Under the pieces are notes generated by a model that was not told where the DNA came from, searched no databases, and saw only the letters and a program-made list of their open reading frames with translations. The position numbers were made by a program, and so were the translations under genes. Shown here piece after piece: positions 8,647-18,392 of a DNA stretch of 64,000 nt. Position 1 is the stretch's first letter. Each line of letters starts with the position of its first letter. Source of the DNA: Aequoribacter fuscus. Its GTDB lineage: Bacteria; Pseudomonadota; Gammaproteobacteria; Pseudomonadales; Halieaceae. The stretch covers positions 2,046,001-2,110,000 of the forward strand of contig NZ_CP036423.1 in assembly GCF_009910365.1 (NCBI RefSeq), given 5' to 3'.

Positions 8647-9189
8647 TTAATAAAACATTCCCGTCGCTAACTGAGCTTCTTCTGACATCATCTCACGGCT
8701 CCAGGGTGGACTGAAGACCAAGTTTACTGCCACCGTTTTCACGTTGGGTACGCAGGCTACTCGAGCTCGCACATCACCCACCAACACATCGCCCATGCCA
8801 CACCCGGGCGCCGTTAGCGTCATCGTAATGGCTACAGAGCCTTGCGCTTGATCGATCACGACATCGTAAACCAAACCTAGGTTAACCAAATCCACCGGTA
8901 CCTCGGGGTCAAAAACCGTTCCCAATGCCTCCCACACGTAGGCCTCGACGACAGAACCATCCTGCGGATCTTCAAATTTAAGATCCAAAGGTTCTAACCC
9001 TAAAGCATCGGCATCGGTACCATCGATTCGGACCATATTGCCAGCGTGAACAATGGTGTAGTTGCCACCCAAGGCTTGCGTCAGCGTCACAAAACTGTGA
9101 GCCGGCACGGTCACCGGAGTGCCAACAGGTACCAATCGACCCAGCACTTCACGCTGAGTAGTTAACAAGGTTCTTTCTTGGCTGCTCAC
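8647..9189 (-). CDS. sufT: SufT, MIP18/DUF59-family Fe-S maturation factor
   Basis: A 180-residue protein. The N-terminal third has the SufT-specific extension (VGTPVTVPAHSFVTLTQALGG); the C-terminal part is the DUF59 domain with DPEVPVDLVNLGLVYDV and MTLTAPGCGMGDVL, which contains the conserved Cys. SufT proteins help deliver clusters to client enzymes. The start is a GTG overlapping the sufA stop (GTGA), so translation is probably coupled. It sits between the A-type carrier and sufE. Confidence 0.9.
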   Translation of the reverse strand: MSSQERTLLTTQREVLGRLVPVGTPVTVPAHSFVTLTQALGGNYTIVHAGNMVRIDGTDADALGLEPLDLKFEDPQDGSVVEAYVWEALGTVFDPEVPVDLVNLGLVYDVVIDQAQGSVAITMTLTAPGCGMGDVLVGDVRARVACVPNVKTVAVNLVFSPPWSREMMSEEAQLATGMFY

Positions 9190-9557
9190 GAGTATGAAAC
9201 ACCCTCTTCAACGCTAAAGCTCTCGCCACAGCCGCAGGCAGCCGTGACATTCGGGTTATTGAATTTTAGCACTCGATTCAACCCTTCGAATACAAAATCG
9301 AGCTGGGTGCCACGAATAATCGACAGACTTTCTGGATCTAGCCAGAGAGTCAGCGCATCCTCTTGCAGGGTGATATCCTCTGCCTGTCCGACGTCAACTT
9401 CATCGAGCACGTACATAAACCCGGTGCAACCGCTCTCTTTTACCGACAAACGAATGCCCTTTTTACCCGACAAGGCAAGCTGTTTGAGTAAGTGGCGAAC
9501 CGCAGCGGGGGTCACAGATATTGGCGCCGCATTCACATCAAAAACTTCTACACTCAT
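9186..9557 (-). CDS. sufA: SufA/IscA-type Fe-S carrier protein
   Basis: A 123-residue A-type carrier. The three conserved cysteines are visible: one in VKESGCTGFMYVL and the pair in CGCGESF near the C terminus. A-type carriers accept a cluster from SufBCD and hand it to apoproteins. It starts eight bases after sufS. The gene order suggests SufA rather than ErpA, but sequence alone separates these poorly. Confidence 0.92.
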   Translation of the reverse strand: MSVEVFDVNAAPISVTPAAVRHLLKQLALSGKKGIRLSVKESGCTGFMYVLDEVDVGQAEDITLQEDALTLWLDPESLSIIRGTQLDFVFEGLNRVLKFNNPNVTAACGCGESFSVEEGVSYS

Positions 9558-9565
9558 ACCGACTC

Positions 9566-10801
9566 CTAAACTAACAGCCGACAGGCTTTATCCAATGCCT
9601 GTACAAACGCATCAACATCATTTCTGGTGTTATAAAAACTTAGCGAGGCTCTGGCGGTACCGGGAGCATTTAAGTACTGCATCAGAGGCTGGGTGCAGTG
9701 GTGCCCCGTTCTGATGGCTACGCCCTGTTGATCTAACAGCATACCTATATCGCTAGGGTGTGTGCCCGGCACCAAAAAGCTGAAGATACCCACAGACCGC
9801 TGAGGACTTCCAACACGCTGGACGTGAGTCATCTCCGCAACAGCGTCAAGCAGATAGTGCATCAGCGACTCTTCATGCGCGACGGCGTTATCGATACCCA
9901 CGCCCTCAAGATACTCGATAGCCGCGGCCAAACCGATAGCGCCAGCAATGTTGGGAGTTCCTGCTTCAAATTTGAAGGGCACTTGGTTGTACGTTGTGCC
10001 GTCGAAACTCACAGTCTCGATCATCTCACCACCCCCTTGGTAGGGCGGCATGGCGTCTAACAAGTCTTTTTTACCCCACAACACGCCAATACCAGTCGGA
10101 CCGTAGAGCTTGTGCCCCGAAAACACGTAAAAATCTGCACCGAGCGCTTGGACGTCAACGGAACTGTGCGCTACCCCCTGAGCCCCGTCGATCAAGACTG
10201 CAGCCCCCGCCGCTTTTGCTCTGGCGATCATGTCGGCAACAGGGTTGATTGTACCCAGAGCATTTGAGACCTGATTCACTGCCACAATCTTCACCGAGTG
10301 CTGTGCCAGCAGAGCATCGAAGGCCTCTAAATCAATGTCGCAGGTTGGCGTCAAAGGTATTGAGATGACTCTGGCGCCTCTTGCTTGCGCTACCATCTGC
10401 CAGGGCACGATGTTGGCATGGTGCTCGGATACCGGCACTAAAACCACATCCCCCTCGTTCAGGACCATTCGACCGAAGGTTTGCGCGACTAGGTTAATAC
10501 TCTCAGTAGTACCTCGGGTCCAAATGACCTCTTCCACTTGCTCGGCATTGATAAATCTCGCAACACGGGACCTAGCCGCCTCAAACGCGCGTGTCGCTCG
10601 GTCGGCTACCGCATGCGCGCCGCGATGCACATTGGAATTATCCATCTGATAATAGTGCGCTAAAGCTTGAATCACTGCGCGCGGCTTTTGCGTCGTTGCG
10701 GCATTATCCAAGTACACTAGCGGCTGGCCGTTTACCTCTTGCGCCAGCAAAGGAAAATCAGCGCGCGCCAAGTCTACGTCAAAATACTTACTCACTTGCA
10801 T
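9566..10801 (-). CDS. sufS: SufS cysteine desulfurase
   Basis: A class V aminotransferase-fold PLP enzyme of 411 residues that removes sulfur from L-cysteine as a persulfide. Motifs include YLDNAATTQKP, NVHRGAH, the His of VPVSEHHANIVPW, VLIDGAQGVAH, the PLP-lysine motif FSGHKLYGPTGIGVL and the active-site Cys in RTGHHCTQPLM. The ATG at 10801 follows an in-frame GTG at 10804; the gene overlaps the sufD end by 14 bases, so coupling is likely. The operon context identifies it as SufS rather than CsdA. Confidence 0.95.
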   Translation of the reverse strand: MQVSKYFDVDLARADFPLLAQEVNGQPLVYLDNAATTQKPRAVIQALAHYYQMDNSNVHRGAHAVADRATRAFEAARSRVARFINAEQVEEVIWTRGTTESINLVAQTFGRMVLNEGDVVLVPVSEHHANIVPWQMVAQARGARVISIPLTPTCDIDLEAFDALLAQHSVKIVAVNQVSNALGTINPVADMIARAKAAGAAVLIDGAQGVAHSSVDVQALGADFYVFSGHKLYGPTGIGVLWGKKDLLDAMPPYQGGGEMIETVSFDGTTYNQVPFKFEAGTPNIAGAIGLAAAIEYLEGVGIDNAVAHEESLMHYLLDAVAEMTHVQRVGSPQRSVGIFSFLVPGTHPSDIGMLLDQQGVAIRTGHHCTQPLMQYLNAPGTARASLSFYNTRNDVDAFVQALDKACRLLV

Positions 10802-12068
10802 CACCTGCGACTAAGGTGAGGCAGCGCTGCCTAGCTTGATCACTCAACCAGTCGCGCAAAGGTGTGTAAGCAATACGCTCAAACAAAGACACCACGAACC
10901 CAATACCAATCAGCTGTGCCGCGACGGACTCAGTAATGCCGCGCGTACGGCAATAGTGGATAGCTTCGTCATTGATTTGCGCCACGGTCGCGCCATGGGC
11001 GCACTGCACGTCGTTGGCATAAATTTCCAGCTCAGGCTTGGTATTGACCTGCGCCTGGTCGGAGGTCAGCAAGTTTTTATTCGACAATTGCGCGACAGTT
11101 TTTTGGGCGTCGGGGTGTATATGAATACGCCCATTAAAAATGGCATTGGCCCTGTCACCGATAATGCCTCTGAACGTTTCCTCACTGGTGCAATGGGCTG
11201 CCGCGTGCTCCAAGGTCGTGTGAAAATCGACCACTTCGCGCCCTGCCGGCAAGTAAATACCGTTCAACTCTGCGTGAGCACCCGCTCCCGCAAATAGTAG
11301 CCCCCACTCATTACGACAGAGCTTTGCGCCGGCAGCATAGGCAAAGGCAGTAAGGGTAGCGTCGCGGCTTAACTTAGCGAATACCCCGCCAAAAAACGTT
11401 TGGTTACTGCCGTGCGTGTTGGATCGGCAATAATCTAGGTTGGCCCCGGCGGCCAAAAATAACTCAGTGACGCCGTTCTGTTGAGAATTTGCTAACGAGC
11501 CTGCGCCAAAATGTTCGATGATGCTCGCGCGACAATTGCGGCCCGCGGTCACGAGCAAGCGTGCTGACAACCACGTGCTATCTTGTTGCCAAATCAGCTG
11601 TAGAGGGGTGCTGATATCCGCATCGTCGGCGATGTCAATCCAGAGGCCCAAACCCAGCGTCGCATCACTCAAGGTGCTAATAATGCCACTACGATCTTTC
11701 GCAGCGGACCCCATTAAATCCAGCACGCGAGCAGCACCTAACTCATCGAGATCGGAAAAATCTCGAACTTTGACACCCGGTGGCAACTGACCCGATGGGG
11801 ATCCGTTAACCTGAATACCCTCGCGTGTCACCTCAATTCGACAAGCGCCGAGATCGGGTGCCGCTGCCGCGTCTAAATGGCCATTATGTGCCTCGAGCTC
11901 GGGGAGGACCAGACCTGTTAAAGGCGCGTACTTCCAATGCTCGCTCTTGCGATTCGGAATCGGCGTTGCTGCTAGCGCCATTGCGGCCACATCGATTTTT
12001 GGGCGCAACCAACCAGGCGCATCGGCTCGCGCCGCGGCAATTGCAGACTCGAACACCTGCCCAATCAT
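10788..12068 (-). CDS. sufD: SufD, Fe-S scaffold subunit
   Basis: A beta-helix SufB/SufD-family protein that forms the SufBC2D scaffold. The N-terminal region carries RKSEHWKYAPL, typical of SufD; the C-terminal core has TTLEHAAAHCTSEETFRGI, AIFNGRIHIHPDAQKT, NKNLLTSDQAQVNTKPELEI and CAHGATVAQI, which contains the conserved His of CAHG. The frame runs six codons further upstream, but the ATG at 12068 overlaps the sufC stop as ATGA and is the natural start, giving 426 residues. Confidence 0.95.
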   Translation of the reverse strand: MIGQVFESAIAAARADAPGWLRPKIDVAAMALAATPIPNRKSEHWKYAPLTGLVLPELEAHNGHLDAAAAPDLGACRIEVTREGIQVNGSPSGQLPPGVKVRDFSDLDELGAARVLDLMGSAAKDRSGIISTLSDATLGLGLWIDIADDADISTPLQLIWQQDSTWLSARLLVTAGRNCRASIIEHFGAGSLANSQQNGVTELFLAAGANLDYCRSNTHGSNQTFFGGVFAKLSRDATLTAFAYAAGAKLCRNEWGLLFAGAGAHAELNGIYLPAGREVVDFHTTLEHAAAHCTSEETFRGIIGDRANAIFNGRIHIHPDAQKTVAQLSNKNLLTSDQAQVNTKPELEIYANDVQCAHGATVAQINDEAIHYCRTRGITESVAAQLIGIGFVVSLFERIAYTPLRDWLSDQARQRCLTLVAGDASE

Positions 12069-12811
12069 GCGGCACCATCCAACCAAGCATAGCCTTTACT
12101 CTCGAGCTCTAAGGCTAATTCTTTGCCACCCGAGCGAACGATTCTGCCACCGGCCAGCACATGCACAAAATCGGGCTCAATGTAATCCAGCAGCCGCTGG
12201 TAGTGTGTTACGACAATGAACGATCGATCGGCTGAACGCATCGCATTCACACCCGCCGCGACGACTTGTAAGGCGTCGATATCCAGGCCGCTGTCCGTCT
12301 CGTCTAGAATGCAAAGCTTGGGCTCAAGCAGCATCATTTGCATCAGCTCGTTGCGTTTTTTCTCGCCCCCCGAAAAACCTTCGTTAACCCCACGCTTCAG
12401 AAAATCCACGCTCAAATTAACCGCTTTACACGCCTCTCGAGCACGTTTCATAAAACTGACGCTGTCCAAAGCTTCGAGGCTCTTCGCCTCTCGCACCGCG
12501 TCTACACTGGCCTTTAAAAATTCCATGTTGCTGACACCGGGAATTTCTACTGGATACTGGAAAGCCAAGAACAGGCCGGCTTGAGCACGTTCCTCAGTTT
12601 CCATTGCGAATAAATCTCGACCATCAAAGTCCACCGAACCCGACACGACCTCGTAACCCGGACGGCCCGACAACACATGACCCAGCGTGCTTTTCCCCGC
12701 GCCATTGGGGCCCATGATGGCATGTACTTCGCCGGGCCCGACGTCTAGAGACAAACCTTGCAGGATGTCTTTGTCTTCAACGGATGCTCGCAATTCTTTA
12801 ATAGATAACAT
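12065..12811 (-). CDS. sufC: SufC, ABC-type ATPase of Fe-S assembly
   Basis: A 248-residue cytosolic ABC ATPase that powers the SufBCD scaffold. Walker A is GPNGAGKSTL near residue 35, the signature is FSGGEKKRNE, Walker B is CILDETDSGLD and the H-loop is VVTHYQRLL. The phrase NEGFSGGEKKRNE and the DETDSGLD form are typical of SufC. It overlaps sufD by four bases and follows sufB by 38 bases. Confidence 0.97.
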   Translation of the reverse strand: MLSIKELRASVEDKDILQGLSLDVGPGEVHAIMGPNGAGKSTLGHVLSGRPGYEVVSGSVDFDGRDLFAMETEERAQAGLFLAFQYPVEIPGVSNMEFLKASVDAVREAKSLEALDSVSFMKRAREACKAVNLSVDFLKRGVNEGFSGGEKKRNELMQMMLLEPKLCILDETDSGLDIDALQVVAAGVNAMRSADRSFIVVTHYQRLLDYIEPDFVHVLAGGRIVRSGGKELALELESKGYAWLDGAA

Positions 12812-12849
12812 AATTTCCTCAAATCACGTCGATGACTACGGCTTCTGCC

Positions 12850-14289
12850 CTAGCCCACCGAACCTTCTAGACTGACTTCTAATAATTTGCCTGCTTCCAT
12901 CGCAAACTCCATGGGCAGCTCCTTAAAGACTTCTTTGCAGAAGCCGTTTACGATCATGGACACCGCTTTTTCGGGGTCTATGCCGCGCTGCTGGCAGAGG
13001 TACAGCTGATCGTCACTGACCTTGGATGTTGTTGCCTCGTGCTCGATTACAGCGCTAGGCTGTTTGCTTTCGATGTAGGGAAAGGTATGAGCCGCACAGC
13101 GATCACCAATTAATAGCGAGTCACACTGCGTGTAGTTCCGCGCCCCCACAGCCCGAGGACTCATGCGCACCAAACCTCGATAGGCGTTCGAGCTTTGCCC
13201 AGCAGAAATGCCTTTCGAAATAATCGTCGACTTAGTATTGCGCCCCAAGTGGATCATCTTCGTACCGGTATCCGCTTGCTGGTGATTATGCGTTAAAGCG
13301 ACTGAGTAAAACTCACCCACACTATCGTCACCTTTCAGGACACAGGATGGGTATTTCCAAGTGATTGCTGAGCCGGTTTCAACCTGCGTCCAGGATATCT
13401 TCGCGCGATTGTGAGCCACACCGCGTTTGGTCACAAAATTGTAGATACCACCTTTGCCCTCGGCATCACCGGGGTACCAGTTTTGAACCGTCGAGTATTT
13501 GATCTCTGCATCATCTAAAGCTACCAACTCAACTACCGCAGCGTGCAATTGATTTTCATCGCGCATCGGAGCCGTACAGCCCTCTAGGTAACTTACGTGA
13601 CTGCCCTCAGCAGCAACGATGAGCGTTCTCTCAAACTGCCCCGTATTACTTTCGTTGATGCGGAAGTAAGTTGACAGCTCCATCGGGCAACGCACGCCCT
13701 TTGGGATGTAAACAAAGGAGCCGTCGCTATACACCGCGCTATTGAGTGCAGCGTAGTAGTTATCGGTCTTAGGAACAACCGATCCCAGATACTGGCGCAC
13801 CAAATCTGGGTATTCCCGAGCCGCTTCTGAAATCGAGCAAAAAATCACGCCCGCTTCGGCCAAATTCTCGCGAAAGGTGGTTGCTACCGAAACCGAATCA
13901 AACACAGCATCGACAGCCACTCCCGCCAACATAGCCTGCTCGTGCAAAGGAATTCCCAACTTCTCGTAGGTCGCCAGCAGTTCTGGATCGACTTCGTCCA
14001 AACTCTTGGGCTTGTCCGCCATCGATTTTGGCATCGAGAAATACGATATTGAGTTGTGATCAATCGGCGGATACTGCACTTGCGCCCACTCCGGCGGTGT
14101 CATCTCGAGCCAGCGTCGGTAAGCATCAAGGCGCCATTCCAGCAGCCACTCGGGCTCTTCTTTGCGCGCCGATATCGTGCGTATTACCGATTCATCAAGC
14201 CCCGGCGGCAAAGTATCTGATTCAATATTCGTGGTAAAACCGGGCGTATATTCTCGCTCGATTACTTCGTTAATGTGTTCGTTCGCCAT
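12850..14289 (-). CDS. sufB: SufB, Fe-S scaffold subunit
   Basis: A 479-residue scaffold protein on which SufBC2D builds clusters. Recognisable stretches are [82 protein letters not shown]-like text in [13 protein letters not shown], and CDSLLIGD, which holds the conserved cysteine. It is the first suf structural gene and lies 22 bases after iscR. Confidence 0.97.
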   Translation of the reverse strand: MANEHINEVIEREYTPGFTTNIESDTLPPGLDESVIRTISARKEEPEWLLEWRLDAYRRWLEMTPPEWAQVQYPPIDHNSISYFSMPKSMADKPKSLDEVDPELLATYEKLGIPLHEQAMLAGVAVDAVFDSVSVATTFRENLAEAGVIFCSISEAAREYPDLVRQYLGSVVPKTDNYYAALNSAVYSDGSFVYIPKGVRCPMELSTYFRINESNTGQFERTLIVAAEGSHVSYLEGCTAPMRDENQLHAAVVELVALDDAEIKYSTVQNWYPGDAEGKGGIYNFVTKRGVAHNRAKISWTQVETGSAITWKYPSCVLKGDDSVGEFYSVALTHNHQQADTGTKMIHLGRNTKSTIISKGISAGQSSNAYRGLVRMSPRAVGARNYTQCDSLLIGDRCAAHTFPYIESKQPSAVIEHEATTSKVSDDQLYLCQQRGIDPEKAVSMIVNGFCKEVFKELPMEFAMEAGKLLEVSLEGSVG

Positions 14290-14311
14290 GCTAACCTCTG
14301 ATGATTGGCGC

Positions 14312-14791
14312 CTAGTCGTGTAACAAGCTGGTCACACGTTCAATAGTTGTTTGAACTCTTTGATCTTGAATGGACGCGATTTCACGAATCTCTTCGCGGA
14401 CCACCAAATCGGCCAAACTTATGTTACGCAGAAAGTCGCGTATTTGATCGCTTAAACCGGACCAAAGATGGTGTGTCAAACAGGTCGCACCTTTTTGACA
14501 AGATCCCCTTCCCCGGCAACGCGTGGCATCCGTGTCCTCGTTGACCGCCTCGATAACATCAGCAACGCTGATCACTTCGAGCGATTTGCCTAAGTAATAT
14601 CCGCCACCTGGACCTCGAACACTTTTTACGAGGCCATGTTTACGCAGCTGAGCAAACAGCTGCTCTAAATACGAAAGCGAAATATCCTGCCTCGCTGATA
14701 TACCCGCCAGTGGTATGGGGCCGTGCTCGCGATGCAAAGCCAGATCAAGCATAGACGTCACGGCGTAACGTCCTTTCGTAGTCAAACGCAT
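14312..14791 (-). CDS. iscR: IscR, Rrf2-family Fe-S sensing repressor
   Basis: A 159-residue Rrf2 regulator. The winged-helix N terminus is [19 protein letters not shown], with the recognition region [26 protein letters not shown]. The [2Fe-2S] ligands are visible as [13 protein letters not shown] followed by LTHHLW, which supplies the His ligand. In its holo form it normally represses its own operon. Placement at the head of sufBCDS, rather than of iscSUA, is common where Suf is the main pathway. The promoter region carries a matching palindrome. Confidence 0.94.
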   Translation of the reverse strand: MRLTTKGRYAVTSMLDLALHREHGPIPLAGISARQDISLSYLEQLFAQLRKHGLVKSVRGPGGGYYLGKSLEVISVADVIEAVNEDTDATRCRGRGSCQKGATCLTHHLWSGLSDQIRDFLRNISLADLVVREEIREIASIQDQRVQTTIERVTSLLHD

Positions 14792-14812
14792 GCTGGATAA
14801 CCCGTTTAATCT

Positions 14813-14852
14813 ATTTCCCGAGTATTTTACTCAGGTTTTACCCAAAGAACAA
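14813..14852 (-). promoter_or_regulatory. iscR-suf promoter with IscR-like operator
   Basis: On the minus strand a -35 box TTGTTC (complement of 14847-14852) and a -10 box TAAAAT (complement of 14824-14829) are 17 bases apart. Over the -10 lies the palindrome CCTGAGTAAAATACTCGGG (complement of 14817-14835), with arms CCTGAGTA and TACTCGGG. This resembles the type 1 IscR site and would let holo-IscR block polymerase. Binding is inferred, not shown. Confidence 0.72.
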
Positions 14853-14973
14853 TTCACGCCAAGGCAAAACCGTAAAAACCCGTCGAGATCTTCGTCAAAA
14901 GACTGCGCCAATCACTAGCACCACTGCGTAAAGTTGGGTAGTCTCACTGCACGATATAACAAGGATCCTCGAA

Positions 14974-16542
14974 GTGTTAATCCATCAAGCTATTGACTAT
15001 CACGCCCGGCGGCGTCCAAACCAGTTGGCCTTAATCACCGACAGCACTCAATACGATTACCACAGCCTTCAGCAGCGAAGCCTGAACTTAGCACAAGCGC
15101 TGCTCGCGCAGGGAGTAAACTCTGGAGAGCGTATCGGCTTATTGGGTCAGAACAGCATCGACCACATGGTCGCCTTCACCGCTTGCAGTCGGATTGGCGC
15201 GGTCTCGGTACCGCTCAATTATCGGCTCGCTCCACCCGAAACTGCCTACGTTTGTGATGATGCGAACATTCGGCTGATTTTGATATTGGAGCCTTCAGTC
15301 GAAGCATTAGCGTACGCCATAGCCGACGCCCGCGACGGCGAGTCGGTGTTTATGTCGGATTTAAACGAGTCTCATCTGCCTCTTACTGCCGCAATGCTTG
15401 AGACCCAAAGCCCCCCAATCAGCTCGCCTGACGACTTAAGCGAACAGCATGCCACCCTGCAGCTTTACACGAGTGGCACCACCGGAAAGCCTAAGGGTGT
15501 AGCGCTGAGTCATCGCAATTTGAGTGCGCTGATGAACAATTTGTCGAACGCTAACCCAGGCGTACTGGGCGTCGATGGCATGGATCTGGTGTGTGCTCCC
15601 ATGTTCCACATTGGCGGTGCCGGTTCCACCATCGTGCCGCTGCTGTGCGGCGGCGCTGTGGTTATGCATGAAGCGTTCAACCCAAAAGCCGTTCTTGAGG
15701 CCATCCAAAAGCATCGCATTCGCGAAATGTTCATGGTTCCCGCCATGATTTTGTCTTTGCTGCGTGATGTGCCTAATTTTGACCAGTACGATCTAAGCTC
15801 ATTGGATGTGATAGGCTACGGCGCAGCACCTATCTCACCTACGCTGCTAAAAGAAGCGGTCGAACGATTCAAGTGTGGTTTTAACCAGTACTACGGCATG
15901 ACCGAGACCTGCGGCACTGTTGTTGCCCTGTCACCTGAAGTTCACCAACGCGCACTGCAGGGTGAGCCTGAACTGCTGCAAGCTGCAGGTCAAACCTGTC
16001 TTGGCGTGGAGGCCAAGGTGTGCGATAGCACCGGCGTGGAAGTTCCCATGGGTGAAACGGGCGAAATCTGGCTGCGATCAGCCAATAATATGCTGCACTA
16101 CTTCAATTTACCCGAGGCTACTGCCAAAACGCTGGTTGGTGGCTGGGTGCTTACGGGTGACGCGGGCTACATAAATGAAGAGGGCTTCATCTTTTTGCGC
16201 GACAGGATCAAAGACATGGTGCTTAGCGGCGGTGAAAATATTTATCCCGTTGAGGTCGAAAACGTACTCGCGCAACTCCCCGGCGTTCGAGAAACCGCTG
16301 TTATCGGTGTACCGGATGAAAAATACGGTGAAGCGTTGTTAGCTTTCATTGCAATGAATGAGGGTTTTACGCCACCATCCACGCAAGAGATGATCGATTT
16401 TTGCCGCGACAAGCTCGCCGGCTATAAAATTCCACGAAAACTTGAAATCATCGATGCACTGCCACGCAACCCGACGGGGAAGATCCAGAAGATGGTTCTG
16501 CGAGAACCCTTTTGGAAGAACACGAACCGCCGGATCGGTTAA
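14974..16542 (+). CDS. AMP-dependent acyl-CoA synthetase/ligase
   Basis: A 522-residue ANL-superfamily acyl-CoA ligase. Motifs are LYTSGTTGKPKG (P-loop), YYGMTETCGTV, GWVLTGDAG, the hinge DRIKDMVLSGGENIYP and the catalytic-lysine motif PRNPTGKIQK. The start is a GTG, supported by AAGGA nine bases upstream; no ATG occurs nearby in frame. It faces iscR across 182 bp. A lipoprotein gene begins 13 bases downstream, so the two are likely cotranscribed. The acid substrate cannot be deduced. Confidence 0.9.
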   Translation: MLIHQAIDYHARRRPNQLALITDSTQYDYHSLQQRSLNLAQALLAQGVNSGERIGLLGQNSIDHMVAFTACSRIGAVSVPLNYRLAPPETAYVCDDANIRLILILEPSVEALAYAIADARDGESVFMSDLNESHLPLTAAMLETQSPPISSPDDLSEQHATLQLYTSGTTGKPKGVALSHRNLSALMNNLSNANPGVLGVDGMDLVCAPMFHIGGAGSTIVPLLCGGAVVMHEAFNPKAVLEAIQKHRIREMFMVPAMILSLLRDVPNFDQYDLSSLDVIGYGAAPISPTLLKEAVERFKCGFNQYYGMTETCGTVVALSPEVHQRALQGEPELLQAAGQTCLGVEAKVCDSTGVEVPMGETGEIWLRSANNMLHYFNLPEATAKTLVGGWVLTGDAGYINEEGFIFLRDRIKDMVLSGGENIYPVEVENVLAQLPGVRETAVIGVPDEKYGEALLAFIAMNEGFTPPSTQEMIDFCRDKLAGYKIPRKLEIIDALPRNPTGKIQKMVLREPFWKNTNRRIG

Positions 16543-16555
16543 GAGGAGCACCACA

Positions 16556-18388
16556 ATGACGACACGAAGTTTATTAAGCGCAGCCGTTCTAGGAGCCACA
16601 TTAGCAATCGTAGGCTGCCAACCAGGAACCGAGACAGCCAGCACTCAGGTTGAGCAGGTCGCGCTAAGCGAATCTGAGAAGGCCAATGCGCTTTTCGAGG
16701 AAATGTTCATGGAAAGCGTCATGAGCTCTCCAATGTCACAAACCTACTTAGGCATTAAACAAGATTACGACAAGCTCGACGACTATACCGAGGCAGCGTC
16801 AGCCAAAGAGTTGGAGCGCGCCAAAGCAAATCTAGCGAAGCTTCAAACCATTGACGTAGCGGCACTCGATGACCAGACAGCCCTGAGCTGGAACTTAATG
16901 AAAGACCAGCTCGATCAAGAGATCGCGAGCTATCGCTGGCGCTATCACAACTACCCCGTCAACCAGATGTTTGGCATGCATTCGGGCTTACCCTCGTTCA
17001 TGATCAACCAACACCTCGTGCGCTCAGAAGACGATGCACTTGCCTACATCAGCCGCTTACGAGAGTTCAAACGCGTCCTGGGTGAGTTAGAGACCAACCT
17101 CTACAAGCGGGCAGAGCTCGGCATTTTGGCACCAAAGTTTGTCTACCCCTATGTGCTCAGCGATATCAACAATGTGGTGAGCGGCGCGCCCTTTACCGAT
17201 GGCGATGATTCAACCCTACTGGCGGACTTCAAAGGAAAGCTCGAGCAACTTGAGCTCGACGAGACAAAAAAAAGCGAGCTCCTGGGGCAGGCTGAAAAAG
17301 CCCTGCTCGAATCGGTGGGCCCCGGCTTTGCCAGCTTAAGTAGCACGGTAAAAGCGATTGAAGCGCAAGCCGATACCCGCGACGGCGCCTGGAAGCTTCC
17401 CGATGGGTCCGAGTTTTACAACTTCGCGCTTGCACGCACGACGACCACGGACATGGATGCGCAGACCATTCACGACATTGGCCTCGCCGAAGTCGAACGT
17501 ATACATAACGAAATGCGCGCGATCATGAAGCAGGTAGGTTTTGCCGGCGACTTGCAAGACTTCTTTGAGTTCACGCGAACCGATCCTCAGTTTTACTACC
17601 CCGAAACCCCTGAGGGCAAGCAGGCCTACCTAGAGGAGGCCACTGCCCTAATCGACGATATGAAAACGCGTTTGGATAGTTTATTCAAGGTCAAGCCCAA
17701 AGCGGACTTAGTCGTAAAGGCGGTCGAGCCTTTCCGCGAGAAGTCGGCCGGCAAAGCCTTTTATCAGCGCCCTGCCCCTGATGGCTCGCGTCCAGGAACC
17801 TACTACGCCAATCTGTACACCATGAAAGCAATGCCAATTTATCAAATGGCGGCCTTGGCCTATCATGAGGGGATTCCCGGGCACCATATGCAAATCGCGA
17901 TCGCACAAGAGCTAGAGGGTATACCCAAATTCCGCAAGTTCGGCGGGTACACCGCCTACACCGAGGGTTGGGGCTTATACGCAGAGTTATTGCCCAAAGA
18001 AATCGGTCTGTACGAAGACCCTTACAGCGATTTTGGGCGCCTCGCTATGGAGTTATGGCGCGCTTGCCGCTTGGTCACCGACACGGGATTGCACGCCAAA
18101 CGCTGGACTCGTGAGCAAGCCATTGATTATTTGCTACAAAACACACCCAACGCCGAATCCGACATTGTTAAAGCGATAGAACGCTATATTGTCATGCCTT
18201 CACAGGCAACGGCTTATAAAGTGGGCATGTTAAAAATCCTAGAGTTGCGCGACAAAGCCAAATCTAGCCTGGGCGAGGCGTTCGATATTCGTGAATTCCA
18301 CGATGTGGTCCTAAAGCAGGGGGCGCTCCCATTGGCAACCTTGGAGTCAATTGTAGACCGCTGGATAAACTCGAAACGGGAAAGCTAA
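16556..18388 (+). CDS. DUF885-family lipoprotein, putative metallopeptidase
   Basis: A 610-residue protein with a lipoprotein signal: positive N terminus, hydrophobic run and lipobox IVGC with Cys21, so probably anchored in the outer or inner membrane. The body is DUF885. The zinc-type motif HEGIPGHH lies in the C-terminal half, followed by YTEGWGLYAE, which holds the likely downstream Glu ligand. Relatives are treated as carboxypeptidase- or oligopeptidase-like. The frame extends 38 codons upstream inside the preceding gene, but the ATG at 16556 has an AGAGGAG site and begins the signal peptide. Confidence 0.88.
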   Translation: MTTRSLLSAAVLGATLAIVGCQPGTETASTQVEQVALSESEKANALFEEMFMESVMSSPMSQTYLGIKQDYDKLDDYTEAASAKELERAKANLAKLQTIDVAALDDQTALSWNLMKDQLDQEIASYRWRYHNYPVNQMFGMHSGLPSFMINQHLVRSEDDALAYISRLREFKRVLGELETNLYKRAELGILAPKFVYPYVLSDINNVVSGAPFTDGDDSTLLADFKGKLEQLELDETKKSELLGQAEKALLESVGPGFASLSSTVKAIEAQADTRDGAWKLPDGSEFYNFALARTTTTDMDAQTIHDIGLAEVERIHNEMRAIMKQVGFAGDLQDFFEFTRTDPQFYYPETPEGKQAYLEEATALIDDMKTRLDSLFKVKPKADLVVKAVEPFREKSAGKAFYQRPAPDGSRPGTYYANLYTMKAMPIYQMAALAYHEGIPGHHMQIAIAQELEGIPKFRKFGGYTAYTEGWGLYAELLPKEIGLYEDPYSDFGRLAMELWRACRLVTDTGLHAKRWTREQAIDYLLQNTPNAESDIVKAIERYIVMPSQATAYKVGMLKILELRDKAKSSLGEAFDIREFHDVVLKQGALPLATLESIVDRWINSKRES

Positions 18389-18392
18389 TCGT

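Noticed and set aside
9178-9714. 178-codon frame opposite sufA/sufS
   Set aside because: Covers both genes and their junction in antisense; serine/threonine-rich shadow composition.
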